Shown piece by piece: positions 1 through 7,927 of a DNA stretch of 64,000 bases; within the stretch, counting starts at the first letter, position 1; each line of letters opens with the position of its first letter. The stretch spans positions 186,001 to 250,000 of the forward strand of contig NZ_JAGPXX010000006.1 in the NCBI RefSeq assembly GCF_018070345.1, read 5' to 3'. Source of the DNA: Streptomyces sp. F63. GTDB lineage: Bacteria; Actinomycetota; Actinomycetes; Streptomycetales; Streptomycetaceae. Below the pieces are notes generated by a model that was not told the DNA's origin, did no database searches, and saw nothing but the letters and a program-made list of their open reading frames with translations. Made by a program: the position numbers and the translations under genes.

Positions 1-661
1 GGTCCGGCTGCGCCTCGCCGTCGAACCACACCTCGATGCGGTTGTCCGAGGCGTCCATCCGCCATTCCGCGCAGATCCAGGTCCCGGCGCGGGCCGGGGC
101 CGACTCCCGCCAGGCCGTCCAGTCGCCGGTCGGGCCGCCGTCCGAGCCGACGCCCCACAGATTCCGGCCGGCCGGGGGGACGTACTGGCCACCGAGCGGG
201 CGGATGAGGCCGGGGCCGCGGCCGGTCGCCTCCACCATCGTCCAGTGCGCCCAGTCGGGGGCGGTGGGGAAGGCCGCGACGCGCAGCCGGGCCCGGCCCC
301 AGAAGCTGTTGCCGGGCGGCCTGAGGCCGCCGGCCACCAGGAAGGCCCGGCCGTTGCCCTCGGTACGGATCCGCAGATACCGCCCGCCGGGGCCGCCGGG
401 TGGGTGGGGCTTCACGGTGAGGGTGCCGCGCTCCGTGTCGGCCGTCCAGCGGCCGCCGCCGGCGGAACCGGGCCGCCGGGACTCGAAGTCCTCGCAGAAC
501 AGCAGCGGGACGCTCTCCCGTGCGCAGGTGCTCCCGGCGGGGCGGTGGTGGCCGAGGCCCTTCCCGGGGCCGTGCGCCCCGGCCGCGGGGGCCGCCGGAG
601 TGGCGGACGACAGTGACAGCAGGGCCGCGAGCGCGGCCGTCAGCGCGCTTCTTCTCAACAC
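1..661 (-). CDS. Secreted Cip1-like/polysaccharide-binding or lyase-type protein (partial, 3' end outside window)
   Basis: The 5' part of a leftward gene that runs off the left edge; about 220 residues are visible. The GTG start at 661 is preceded by a GAGGAG ribosome site about 8 bases upstream. The first 35 or so residues form a signal peptide (LRRSALTA, then an Ala/Leu-rich core ending near AAPAAGA). The mature part begins with a Cys-containing stretch and LLFCEDFES, followed by beta-rich sequence (GRWTAD, GNGRAFLV, GNSFWGRARLRV, WTMVEATG, IEVWFDG) typical of concanavalin-like secreted folds such as the Cip1 core. The family assignment is by resemblance only. It is probably an extracellular carbohydrate-active protein. 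It lies 98 bases upstream of the P450 stop and reads the same way, but looks unrelated to the cluster that follows. Confidence 0.6.
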   Translation of the reverse strand, partial: MLRRSALTAALAALLSLSSATPAAPAAGAHGPGKGLGHHRPAGSTCARESVPLLFCEDFESRRPGSAGGGRWTADTERGTLTVKPHPPGGPGGRYLRIRTEGNGRAFLVAGGLRPPGNSFWGRARLRVAAFPTAPDWAHWTMVEATGRGPGLIRPLGGQYVPPAGRNLWGVGSDGGPTGDWTAWRESAPARAGTWICAEWRMDASDNRIEVWFDGEAQPD

Positions 662-759
662 GTACAGGCTCCTCGTGGGGGCGGTGGGGGTGAAGGATGT
701 GCCTGGTGCGTGCGCCGGGGTCCATCCTGCCCGGCCGGCGGCGCCCGCGACACAGGGCC

Positions 760-2115
760 TCAGCCCGCCGGCAGTCCCCGCACCCCGTGCACCGCGACGG
801 GCACACCGCCCCGGGGCCACATCGTCGCCACCCCGGTCGGCCGGACCGGCCCTCCGGCGGGGGACAGCTCCGTTCGGCGCACGGTTTCCGCGAGCAGGGC
901 CCGGAGTTCCAGCTCGGCGAAGGCGAAGCCGATGCACCGCCGGTAGCCGCCGCCGAACGGCACGAAGCTGTAGGGGACCGGCTCGCGGTAGCCGGGTGCG
1001 GAGGCGTCCCACCGCTCCGGGCGGAAAGCCAGCGGATCCGGCCACAACTCCGGCAGGCGGTGCGTCACATACGGGGAGTAGAGCACCAGGGAGCCCCGGT
1101 CCACCACGTGGCCCGCGAAGGTGAAGCTCTCCACGGCGGTACGCCCGGTGAGGACCCCCGGTGTGTAGAGCCGCAGGATCTCCGAGACGGTCCAGCCGAG
1201 GTAGCGCATCGCGTCGAGGTGACCGGCGGTGAGGGGGGCGTCCCCGGCGACGGACGCCACCTCCGCCCGCACCCGGGCGTGCACCTCCGGACGCGTGAGG
1301 AGGGCGTGGACGGCCCAGCCGGCCGCGGAGCTGCTGGAGTCGTAGCCGGACGCGATGAGGCTGATGACCTGGTCCCGCACCTCCGGGTCGGAGAGCTGGT
1401 CGCCGGTGTGGTCGCAGGAGGCGAGCAGCGCGTCGAGCACGTCGCCCCGGTCCTCCGGCTCGGCCCGCCGCCGGGCGATCTCCGCGCGGACGAGGCGGTC
1501 GACCCGGCCGCGGGCCGCCATCGCCCGCCGGAAGGCGGTCCCCGGAAGGGCGTGGTCGAAGCGGAGGAACGGCGACCGGTTGATGTACCGCAGGGCCCGC
1601 TCCAGATCGCGGCCGATCACGTCGGTGTGCGCCTCCAGCCGGTCCCCGAAGAGCGAACGGACGGCGATCCGGCGGATGCAGGAGCGCGCCTCGGTGAAGG
1701 CGTCGACGGTCTGTCCCGGCCGCCACCCTCCGATCATGCGGTGGATCTCCTCCAGCATGACGGGGAGACAGCCGCGGATCCGCCGCTGCGCGAAGGCCGG
1801 CTGGACCAGGGAGCGCCGCCGCCGGTGCTCCTCCCCGTCGCTGACGACCATGGCGCAGGAGCCGACCACCGGGATGAGCAGGCTGAGCACGTCACGGGAG
1901 AGGAACCTGGGGTTCCGGGGAGAGTCGCTGAGCAGCAGCCGGTTGGCCTCGGCGCCGAACAGCAGCACGTAGCGGCGGCTGCCGAAGCCGAAGGCGCACA
2001 CCGGCCCGTAGCGGCGGCGCAGTTCGAGCAGGGCGCCGTAGGGCGCGCCCAGCAGGCCCCTGAGATAACGGACATGGCCCAGCGGGCCCGGCCCGGGCAG
2101 CCGGCCCGCCGTCAC
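760..2115 (-). CDS. Cytochrome P450
   Basis: Haem-thiolate monooxygenase, 451 residues, last gene of a leftward run. The heme loop FGGGYRRCIG places the thiolate ligand at about Cys394; the K-helix ExxR is EILR and the PERF-type motif is FRPERW. The I-helix reads ASGYDSSSS instead of AGxDTT, so the usual acid/Thr pair is shifted to Asp-Ser. GTG at 2115 is chosen because it overlaps the hydrolase stop as GTGA, implying translational coupling; longer in-frame readings upstream run through the hydrolase gene. It has no N-terminal membrane anchor, so it is a soluble bacterial type needing ferredoxin and reductase, neither encoded nearby. It probably tailors the product of this cluster; the substrate is unknown. 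Confidence 0.92.
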   Translation of the reverse strand: MTAGRLPGPGPLGHVRYLRGLLGAPYGALLELRRRYGPVCAFGFGSRRYVLLFGAEANRLLLSDSPRNPRFLSRDVLSLLIPVVGSCAMVVSDGEEHRRRRSLVQPAFAQRRIRGCLPVMLEEIHRMIGGWRPGQTVDAFTEARSCIRRIAVRSLFGDRLEAHTDVIGRDLERALRYINRSPFLRFDHALPGTAFRRAMAARGRVDRLVRAEIARRRAEPEDRGDVLDALLASCDHTGDQLSDPEVRDQVISLIASGYDSSSSAAGWAVHALLTRPEVHARVRAEVASVAGDAPLTAGHLDAMRYLGWTVSEILRLYTPGVLTGRTAVESFTFAGHVVDRGSLVLYSPYVTHRLPELWPDPLAFRPERWDASAPGYREPVPYSFVPFGGGYRRCIGFAFAELELRALLAETVRRTELSPAGGPVRPTGVATMWPRGGVPVAVHGVRGLPAG

Positions 2116-3239
2116 CGCGCACCGCCCGGGCCGGGGGACGCCCCGGCGGAGACCGGCAGCCGGGGTATGCCCAGATCGTCGTAGAGGGCGCGGACCAGTG
2201 CGTAGCGCCGGGCGAAGGTCTTCACATCGTCCAGCCGGCCGTTCCAGTAGACGGCGGCCACGAGGTCGAAGAGCGGATCCACCAGCAGGACGGAGGTGTT
2301 GCCGCCGGCGTGGCCGAAGGTCCGGGCCGAGCAGCGGCGTCCGAAGAGCGAGGGCAGGGTCATGACGCCGAGCCCGTACGGGAAGTCGGTGTCGCAGACG
2401 GAGCGGTGGGCGGAGCCGGGCCAGTGCGTGGAGGTCAGCGCCTCCGCGCCGGCCGGCCCGATGACGGGAACGCCGTGGTGCCGCCCCTTGGCCAGCAGCA
2501 GTTCCCCGACGGTGCGGAGATCCCGCATGGGGCCCCACACCCCGACACCGGGGAGGGGCAGGGCTCCGGCCAGCCTCATCCGCTCCAGCCCCGTCCGCTG
2601 GTCCTCGGCGGCGGTGACCGTGACCTGCCGTTGGGCGGGGACCTCCGGGCGGCCCAGGGTCGCGGAGAGACCGAGCCGCCGGCACAGCGACCGGTGGCTG
2701 TTGCCCGGCGGCCCGCCGTCGAGGGCGTTGAGGATCCGGTCCAGGACGAACCAGTTGGCCACCGGGTTGTAGATCATCGCCGTGCCGGGCGGGACCCGGG
2801 GCGCCGCCGAGCAGATCACCGCCCAGATCAGCGCGTCCACCTCCTCCCAGGACGCCGACGCCGCGTCACCGGGATCGGCCGACCACACCGGGTCGGGTAC
2901 TCCGGTGGTGTGTGTCAGCAGATCGCGGACCCGCACCTCCTCCCTGCCCTCCCCGGCGAACTCCGGCAGCACCTCCGCGACGCGGGTGTCGAGATCGAGG
3001 GCGCCGGCCTCCCAGGCGATCGCGAAGGCGACGGCGCCCAGTGGCTTGGCGGAACAGGTCCAGGGGACGCAGGTGTCACCGGTCATCGGGTCACCGGAGC
3101 CGTTGCCGCCGACCGCGAGCTCCGCGGCGACTCCCCGGTGGGAGACGGAGAGCTGGACCCCCGTCTCCAGACCGCGGCCGATCTCCGCGTCGAACAGCCG
3201 CCGCACGGCGCTCAGTTCCGGCCCGGCGACGGCAGTCAT
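2112..3239 (-). CDS. Beta-lactamase-fold hydrolase/acyltransferase with Cys in place of the nucleophilic Ser
   Basis: A 375-residue protein of the serine beta-lactamase/class C esterase fold. The catalytic SxxK position reads C62-S-A-K65, so the Lys general base is kept but the nucleophile is Cys. The second motif appears as YNP (residues near IYNPVANW), not Tyr-x-Asn. The third motif is HAGG (in FGHAGGN), matching the HxG of this family. There is no signal peptide, so it is cytoplasmic, unlike cell-wall DD-peptidases. Relatives in natural-product pathways include transacylases that take acyl groups from carrier proteins (LovD type); a thiol nucleophile would suit acyl transfer or release from the carrier encoded two genes upstream, which is inference. 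ATG 3239 overlaps the preceding stop (ATGA), and its own stop overlaps the P450 start. Confidence 0.85.
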   Translation of the reverse strand: MTAVAGPELSAVRRLFDAEIGRGLETGVQLSVSHRGVAAELAVGGNGSGDPMTGDTCVPWTCSAKPLGAVAFAIAWEAGALDLDTRVAEVLPEFAGEGREEVRVRDLLTHTTGVPDPVWSADPGDAASASWEEVDALIWAVICSAAPRVPPGTAMIYNPVANWFVLDRILNALDGGPPGNSHRSLCRRLGLSATLGRPEVPAQRQVTVTAAEDQRTGLERMRLAGALPLPGVGVWGPMRDLRTVGELLLAKGRHHGVPVIGPAGAEALTSTHWPGSAHRSVCDTDFPYGLGVMTLPSLFGRRCSARTFGHAGGNTSVLLVDPLFDLVAAVYWNGRLDDVKTFARRYALVRALYDDLGIPRLPVSAGASPGPGGAR

Positions 3240-3625
3240 GAGGCCCGCCCCCCGGTGCCGGCGTCCGGCCGGAGCAGGGCGTAGACGTCATGGAGCGTCG
3301 CGCTGTCCCAGCGGGCGAGGAGCTCCGCCTCCGCCTCCGGACCGAGCCCGTGGCACGCCTGGACGTCGTCGAGCCAGGCCAGCACGGCGAAGTCGCCGAC
3401 GGGGACGCTGCCCAGCGCGGTCGCGCCGGACGGCGGTGCGCCGGTGCCGCCGGACAGGGGGCGGATGAACTCGTCGAAGGCCGGGAGGCCCCGGTGTGCG
3501 GGGGAGTCCTGCTCCGGCCCGGCGACCCCCGGAGGAGGGGCGCCGCCCGGAGGAGAGGCGTCCGCCGGGGAGGCGGGGTCCGGGACGGCGGGCACCCGCG
3601 CGGCGGGGGAGCGGTGCGCGCTCAC
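3236..3625 (-). CDS. Small protein with a carrier-like C-terminal half, no phosphopantetheine serine
   Basis: A 129-residue protein with a Pro/Ala-rich first half (about residues 1-45) and an ordered second half. The second half (ALGSVPVGDF, LAWLDDVQACHGLG, then RWDSATLHDVYALL) can be laid over helices II-IV of an acyl carrier protein: LG-x-x-x at the attachment loop, an acidic recognition helix, and a final T-x-x-D-V helix. At the place of the DSL serine it has Val-Pro, so it could not be phosphopantetheinylated. This alignment is my own reading and is weak. GTG 3625 overlaps the stop of the true carrier gene (GTGA) and its stop overlaps the hydrolase start (ATGA), so it is co-translated with both and is surely a real gene. 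Confidence 0.6.
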   Translation of the reverse strand: MSAHRSPAARVPAVPDPASPADASPPGGAPPPGVAGPEQDSPAHRGLPAFDEFIRPLSGGTGAPPSGATALGSVPVGDFAVLAWLDDVQACHGLGPEAEAELLARWDSATLHDVYALLRPDAGTGGRAS

Positions 3626-3900
3626 GGCCGCAGCACCATGGAGAGCACGGCGGTCTCCAGGGCCGCCGGGCTCGCGAAGGTCTCCCGCACGAGCAGTTCC
3701 TCGGGGAATCGCGCGCCGAAGGCCTCCTCCACCGCGAGGACCAGTTCGATGGCCGACATCGAGTCGAGGCCGAGATCCGGCAGGGAGACCGCCGCCGGGT
3801 CGGCGTCCCGCGGAATGCCCCGCATCCGGGGCAGATGGCGCTCCAGGAGATCCCGGAGCGTGGCGGACACCGTCGCCGGTGTCCGTTCGGTGGCGACCAT
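3622..3900 (-). CDS. Stand-alone acyl/peptidyl carrier protein
   Basis: A 92-residue carrier protein. The attachment motif is DLGLDSMSAIELV, with Ser47 as the predicted 4'-phosphopantetheine site; helix I (SATLRDLLERHL) precedes it and helix III/IV (FPEELLVRETFASPAALETAV) follows. The ATG at 3900 has a G-rich site (GGGGGG) six bases before it; longer in-frame readings into the upstream gap lack carrier sequence. In the vicenistatin pathway a similar free carrier (VinL) holds 3-methylaspartate during decarboxylation and transfer. With a ligase and a decarboxylase of the right types in this window, that is the best guess for its role. It is separated by 117 bases from the upstream FGE-like gene and overlaps the next gene by four bases. 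Confidence 0.9.
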   Translation of the reverse strand: MVATERTPATVSATLRDLLERHLPRMRGIPRDADPAAVSLPDLGLDSMSAIELVLAVEEAFGARFPEELLVRETFASPAALETAVLSMVLRP

Positions 3901-4017
3901 GGAACCCCCCGGGCTCGCGCGGCGTCTGCGGTGGCGGACCGTACGGCCCGCCTGCCGCACCGGACATCGCCGATGCTAGGAGGCGCGACGGTCACCGCGG
4001 GAGAAACCGGGGCATGT

Positions 4018-4827
4018 TCACGCGAACGGCCGAGCGCGCCCGCAGTCGTGCGCGCCTCCCGCGCCTCTGCGGCGCTTCTCCGGCCCGGGTCCGGCGGCCT
4101 CGCACAGCACCCGGAAACCGATGTACGGCACGGTGCTCAGCTCGTCCGCGGTGAAGACCGCCGCGTTCTCGAAGCTCTCCGGGTTGCGCACCGTGTAGGC
4201 CCCGCCTTTGACCACGCGCGAGCCGGGCACGGTCCCGTCCGGGAAGCCGGGAGCCGGCAGGGCGTCCGCGCACCACTCGAAGACGTTGCCGGTCATGTCG
4301 CGCAGCCCGAAGCCGTTGGCCGCCGTCGCCCCGGCGGGCCGGGGACCGGACGCCGGCGGCGCGTACACGGCCCGGTCGAAGGCGTCGCCGAGCGCCCACC
4401 GCAGCCCGTCCGGCCCGGCCGCGGCGTACTGCCACTCCGCGGCGGACGGGAGCCGGCAGAACCGCCCGGACCGCGCGCCGAGCCAGGCGCAGTAGGCCCG
4501 GGCGCCGTGCCAGGTCACCCAGGTCGCCGGCAGGTCCGGGTCGCCGTCGGGGACGACGGCGCCCGCCGGGGTGCGCCGCAGGCCCGTGCCGGGCTCCGCG
4601 GGGAAGCCGTGGAGGCGGGGAGCCGGCGCGGCGCGGAGTCCCCGGTCGGTCAGAGAGCGCCAGTACTGGCCCGCCGTCACGGGAACCACGGTGAGCCCGA
4701 AGCCCTCCGTGTGCCCCGCTCCCGCGCCGCCGGGGAAGGGCACCGGCAGCCGCCCGCCCGGCACCTCGGCGAAGACCGGCAGACCGGCGGCGGGGCCGGG
4801 GGCGCCGGCGGCGGGGGAGCGGGTCAT
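4018..4827 (-). CDS. FGE/SUMF-fold protein (copy A), probable oxygenase or accessory protein
   Basis: A 269-residue protein of the formylglycine-generating-enzyme/EgtB fold. Recognisable blocks are VTWHGARAYCAWLG, CRLPSAAEWQYAAAG, GLRDMTGNVFEWC and VVKGGAYTVRNPESFENA, ending in GFRVL. True FGE enzymes carry two copper-binding Cys in the block after RGGS; here that block has none, so sulfatase activation is unlikely, and no sulfatase is nearby. The fold is also used by iron-dependent oxygenases (EgtB, OvoA) and by proteins of unknown function in natural-product clusters. ATG 4827 overlaps the stop of copy B (ATGA). The C-terminal 30 residues are charged and low-complexity. The reaction is not known; oxidation of a carrier-bound or free amino acid is a guess. 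Confidence 0.85.
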   Translation of the reverse strand: MTRSPAAGAPGPAAGLPVFAEVPGGRLPVPFPGGAGAGHTEGFGLTVVPVTAGQYWRSLTDRGLRAAPAPRLHGFPAEPGTGLRRTPAGAVVPDGDPDLPATWVTWHGARAYCAWLGARSGRFCRLPSAAEWQYAAAGPDGLRWALGDAFDRAVYAPPASGPRPAGATAANGFGLRDMTGNVFEWCADALPAPGFPDGTVPGSRVVKGGAYTVRNPESFENAAVFTADELSTVPYIGFRVLCEAAGPGPEKRRRGAGGAHDCGRARPFA

Positions 4828-5654
4828 CGGGACCGGGCCACCCGGAAGCCGTAGACCTCGCACCGGGTGTCCTCGTGGGCCGCCATGCGCCGCGCGGGGG
4901 CGCACGCCTCCGGCGGATCGGCGAACGAGCCGCCCCGCACCACGCGGAAGGCGCCTCGCGGTGCGCCCCGGGGGTCGCGGAGCGGTCCGGGCCCGTAGGG
5001 GCCGTACCGGTCGTGGCACCACTCGCGGACGTTGCCCAGCATCTCGAACAGACCGGCGGCGTCCGGCGGCAGGGAGGCCACCGGGACGGGCGCGGGCCGG
5101 CCCGGGAGGAAGGCGCCGGCCGCGTGCTCGCCCGCCCGCAGCCGGCGGCACCGCGGGCCGGCGGCGCCGGAGTTGCAGTCGTCCGGGTCCGGGGCGGTGC
5201 TGGCCGGGTGCCCTTCCCGGCAGGCCGCCTCCCACTCGGCCTCGGTCGGCAGCCGGTAGCCGTCCCGGTCGGCGGTGCCCGTGCGGGACGGACCACCGTA
5301 GACCGGGCGGAGCCCCTCGGTGCGCGAGAGCCAGTCGCAATAGGCGGCCGCGCCCCGGTAGCTGATCTGGATCATGGGATACCGGGCGCAGCCGGGCCGG
5401 AGCGCGAATCCGTCCGCGCGGTGGACGACGAAGCACGGGTCGAGGCAGTCGATCAGCAGATGGTCCGCCCGGTGCGGCGCGTCGCGGAGGAAGGCGTGGA
5501 AGTCCCCGGCGCTGACACAGCGGTCGGCCAGCCGGTAGGGGCCGATCTCGACCTCGTGCGGCGGCTGTTCGCGCGCGGTGTGGTCCGGTGAGCCGACGGT
5601 GAGCCGGCGTCCGGGGAAGTCGACCAGGGTGAAGTCCCGGTGCTGGGTCGGCAC
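4824..5654 (-). CDS. FGE/SUMF-fold protein (copy B), first gene of the leftward operon
   Basis: A 276-residue protein of the same fold as the next gene but clearly diverged. Blocks visible: ISYRGAAAYCDWLS, YRLPTEAEWEAAC, GLFEMLGNVREWCHDRYG, FRVVRGGSFADPPEACAPARRM and a final GFRVARS. The RGGSF block lacks the first copper Cys of FGE enzymes and has only one Cys nine residues on, so the formylglycine reaction is not supported. Extra Cys residues lie mid-protein (DCLDPCF, DDCNSG, RCRR). GTG 5654 is chosen because GGGAG lies six bases before it and homology to the fold begins right after (FTLVDFPG). It shares its promoter region with the divergent luciferase-fold gene. A heterodimer with copy A is possible but unproven. 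Confidence 0.85.
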   Translation of the reverse strand: MPTQHRDFTLVDFPGRRLTVGSPDHTAREQPPHEVEIGPYRLADRCVSAGDFHAFLRDAPHRADHLLIDCLDPCFVVHRADGFALRPGCARYPMIQISYRGAAAYCDWLSRTEGLRPVYGGPSRTGTADRDGYRLPTEAEWEAACREGHPASTAPDPDDCNSGAAGPRCRRLRAGEHAAGAFLPGRPAPVPVASLPPDAAGLFEMLGNVREWCHDRYGPYGPGPLRDPRGAPRGAFRVVRGGSFADPPEACAPARRMAAHEDTRCEVYGFRVARSR

Positions 5655-6022
5655 GGCGTACTCCCGGTGCGGTGGGGCGGACTGACGGGGGACCGGCCGC
5701 CGCGGGGCCGGTGCGGAGGGCCGGAGGCTACCCGGGGGCACACGGCGCGAAGCGGGGAGGGCCCCGGCGGTCAGATGTGCGAGCCCCCCGCCGGTGCTCC
5801 CCGGACGGCTCCCGCCTGCACCCGGGAGGGGGACGGCGTCCTTGTCCGGCGCGCGGTGGCGGGGGCACGCTTCCGTGGTGCCGCCGGCCACTCCGGTGCG
5901 CGGCGGCAGTGAGCAGGGCGCCGGTGACGGATCCCGGCGCGCCGTCCCTCCCGCGGAGCCGCCGCGCCCGCGGAGGACGCGTGCCCGCATCCGGGCCGGC
6001 CGGAGCGTGAGGAGCGCCGCAC
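5655..6022. other. Divergent intergenic region between the two arms of the cluster
   Basis: 368 bases with no convincing gene. It must hold the promoters for the leftward FGE-like operon and for the rightward luciferase-fold gene. I see no clear operator or -35/-10 pair. A GAGGAG ribosome site lies about six bases before the ATG at 6023. Confidence 0.5.
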
Positions 6023-6976
6023 ATGCCGACCGACTGGACTTCGCTGAGCTTCATCATCCCGCCGCACTCGGAGAGCTTCGGGCTCGGCCCCAGGCTCCGG
6101 CCGCAGACCTATCTGCAGCGGTTGACGGGCCATCTGGACGCGGCGGAACGGGCAGGGCTGACGGGGGCTTTCGTCTACGACTTCCCGGTCGCCATGGACC
6201 CGTGGCTGGCCGCCTTCGACGTCCTCGTCCACTCCGCGCGGCTCCAGCCGGTCGTCGCGGTCCGCCCCCACCAGGAGAGTGCCGGGGCGGTGGCCCGGCG
6301 CGCGGCGGACCTCGCCCACCGCTTCGGGCGCCCCACGCACGTCAACGTGGTCGCCGGGGCCACCCGGTCCTCCCGCGCGCCCGGTGATCTCGGCGACCGC
6401 GTGGCGGCGCGGCGGCGCCTGGCCTCGTTCGCGGGGGAGGTGCGGGAGGAACTGGCGCGGCGGCTGGGGCCGGACAGCGGACGGCCGCTGGTCTTCACCC
6501 CCTCCTCGTCCACCCCCGGTGTCGTCCCCGCGGACTGTGTCCTCCTCATGGCCCGGCCCCGGGACCGGCTCGTCCGGGACATCGCCCGGATCCGCGCCGA
6601 GCAGGGCACGGACCGGATCGCCATGCTGGTGGGGCTGGTGGTCCGGGAGACGGAGGAGCAGGCATGGGAGGCGGCGGCGGAACTCCACCCGCCCGACCGG
6701 CGCCAGGAGATCGCGGGCCGGATGTTCACCGCCCAGGTGGTCTCCAGTGAGCACACCGCCGGTTACGCCCTCGCCCGCGAACGGGACGTCCACGACGAGC
6801 GGTTGTGGTACGGGGCGCCGGCGCGCGGGATCGACGCCCCCAAGCTCGTCGGCTCGGCCGGGCAGGTGGCCGGGTGGCTGCGGTCGTGTGCCGGCGCCGG
6901 CGTCACGGACCTCATCGTGGACCTGCCGTCCGCTCCGGACGAGTTCAGCCGTATCGGCCCGGTGCTGGGCGGCTGA
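6023..6976 (+). CDS. LLM-class (luciferase-fold) flavin-dependent monooxygenase
   Basis: A 317-residue TIM-barrel flavoprotein of the bacterial luciferase/alkanesulfonate monooxygenase class. Typical segments are the N-terminal strand (SLSFIIPPHSESFG), AERAGLTGAFVYD, LQPVVAVRPHQESAGAVARRAADLAHRF, THVNVVAGA (the substrate/flavin strand of SsuD-like enzymes), and a C-terminal GSAGQVAGWLRSCAGAGVTDLIVDLP barrel end. Such enzymes use FMNH2 or F420H2 supplied by a separate reductase; none is adjacent. ATG 6023 has a GAGGAG site. Family members in biosynthetic clusters carry out N- or C-oxidation; which applies here is unknown. It reads away from the FGE-like operon and is followed by a 330-base gap before the next gene. 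Confidence 0.88.
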   Translation: MPTDWTSLSFIIPPHSESFGLGPRLRPQTYLQRLTGHLDAAERAGLTGAFVYDFPVAMDPWLAAFDVLVHSARLQPVVAVRPHQESAGAVARRAADLAHRFGRPTHVNVVAGATRSSRAPGDLGDRVAARRRLASFAGEVREELARRLGPDSGRPLVFTPSSSTPGVVPADCVLLMARPRDRLVRDIARIRAEQGTDRIAMLVGLVVRETEEQAWEAAAELHPPDRRQEIAGRMFTAQVVSSEHTAGYALARERDVHDERLWYGAPARGIDAPKLVGSAGQVAGWLRSCAGAGVTDLIVDLPSAPDEFSRIGPVLGG

Positions 6977-7306
6977 GGCGCGCCGGGGCCGGGGGGAACG
7001 GCGCCCGCGCCTCAGCGGGACGACAGCGGCGCGGCCCGCCGCTCTCCCGGTCCGGGATGTGTCTCCCGCGCAGCGACATACGGCCGAACGGGTTAAATGC
7101 CGACCGGACGCATTGACCCCCTCGCGGGCGCCCAACACCATAACTGCGTGATCCCGCCGCGCTTTTGCGGGCGGCCGGTCACCAGCGAAGGAACGCCCTG
7201 CGGTATTCCGGAACGGATGTCCCCGCGCCCTTTCCGGGGCGGGGTTTTCTCATGAGCCGCACCTCCTCCTCCGGTACCGCCCCGAACAGACACGGAGGAC
7301 GAGGAA
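6977..7306 (+). other. Gap before the unknown/ThiF gene pair, possible promoter
   Basis: 330 bases without a supported gene. The segment from about 7080 to 7150 is less GC-rich (GGTTAAATG, CATTGACCCC, ACACCATAACTGCG). TTGACC at 7113-7118 could be a -35 box, but the nearest -10-like sequence (CATAAC at 7139) gives a 20-base spacer, so the promoter is tentative. A short hairpin-prone CCCGC...GCGGG lies near 7154-7176. The following gene has GGAGGACGAGG just before its ATG. Confidence 0.3.
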
Positions 7307-7927
7307 ATGTCGTACTGCTATGTACTGCAGTTCAACCTCGCACAGCGCGGAGAAGAGGCCAGGGAATACCTCCTCGAAGCGGCCCGCACCTGGCCCCGGC
7401 TGTGGGGAAGCATTCCCGGAGTCACCGGGACCCTTCTGCTGTCCAACGCCCTCGCCCTGGGAGGGGAGTTCGAATACCAGTGGCGGGTGGACATCGAATC
7501 GCTGGACACCCTCTCCCGGATCGACCGCACCATCGCCTCCGGCGAGAACGGCTGGCGTGAGGCCACGCGGGAGTGGTTCCGCAACCGCACGGACGCGGAG
7601 GCGTATGTGTGCGACTACATCGGCGAGAGCGGGACGTACTGCCGGGAACACCCGGGCACCGATGCGGCCATCCATCTGATCGTCCGCCCGTCCGGTGGGG
7701 GCTCGGGCGCGGAGACGGCCTCCTCGGCCCGCCTGCGGCAGGAGGGCGTCGTCTCGGTCCGCGTGCTCCGGCCGGTGCTGGGCAGGGTCGCCTCGGGCGA
7801 GATCTGGGTCCGGCTGGCAGGGCTCCACAGCCTCGACGAAGTGGTCCCCGCCACCAGCGCGATCGGCCCGAGCCTGGTGTTCGGCGAGATCCGCGAGGTC
7901 GACGGGGCCTTCTTTGCGGGAGCATGA
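7307..7927 (+). CDS. Unknown protein paired with the ThiF-like enzyme
   Basis: A 206-residue protein I do not recognise. It has no signal peptide or membrane segment. The order of elements suggests two alpha/beta halves: a first strand (SYCYVLQFNLAQ), a long helix (GEEAREYLLEAARTWPRL), strands TGTLLLSNALAL and FEYQWRVDIES, helix LDTLSRIDRTI; then a second helix and strands VVSVRVLRPVLGRV, GEIWVRLAGLHSL, SLVFGEIREV. This repeat of strand-helix-strand could be a dimeric ferredoxin-like barrel, but that is only a fold guess. It has three Cys. Start ATG 7307 follows a strong GGAGGACGAGG site. Its end overlaps the likely start of the ThiF-like gene, so the two are probably partners (substrate, carrier or scaffold). 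Confidence 0.8.
   Translation: MSYCYVLQFNLAQRGEEAREYLLEAARTWPRLWGSIPGVTGTLLLSNALALGGEFEYQWRVDIESLDTLSRIDRTIASGENGWREATREWFRNRTDAEAYVCDYIGESGTYCREHPGTDAAIHLIVRPSGGGSGAETASSARLRQEGVVSVRVLRPVLGRVASGEIWVRLAGLHSLDEVVPATSAIGPSLVFGEIREVDGAFFAGA

Noticed and set aside
4018-5654. Sulfatase-activating (formylglycine) function for the FGE-fold pair
   Set aside because: Copper-binding Cys pair absent in both and no sulfatase nearby.
7252-7560. Small frame starting MSRTSSSGTAPN as a possible precursor peptide for the ThiF-like enzyme
   Set aside because: It overlaps the 206-residue gene in another frame, has no leader/core look and no own ribosome site.
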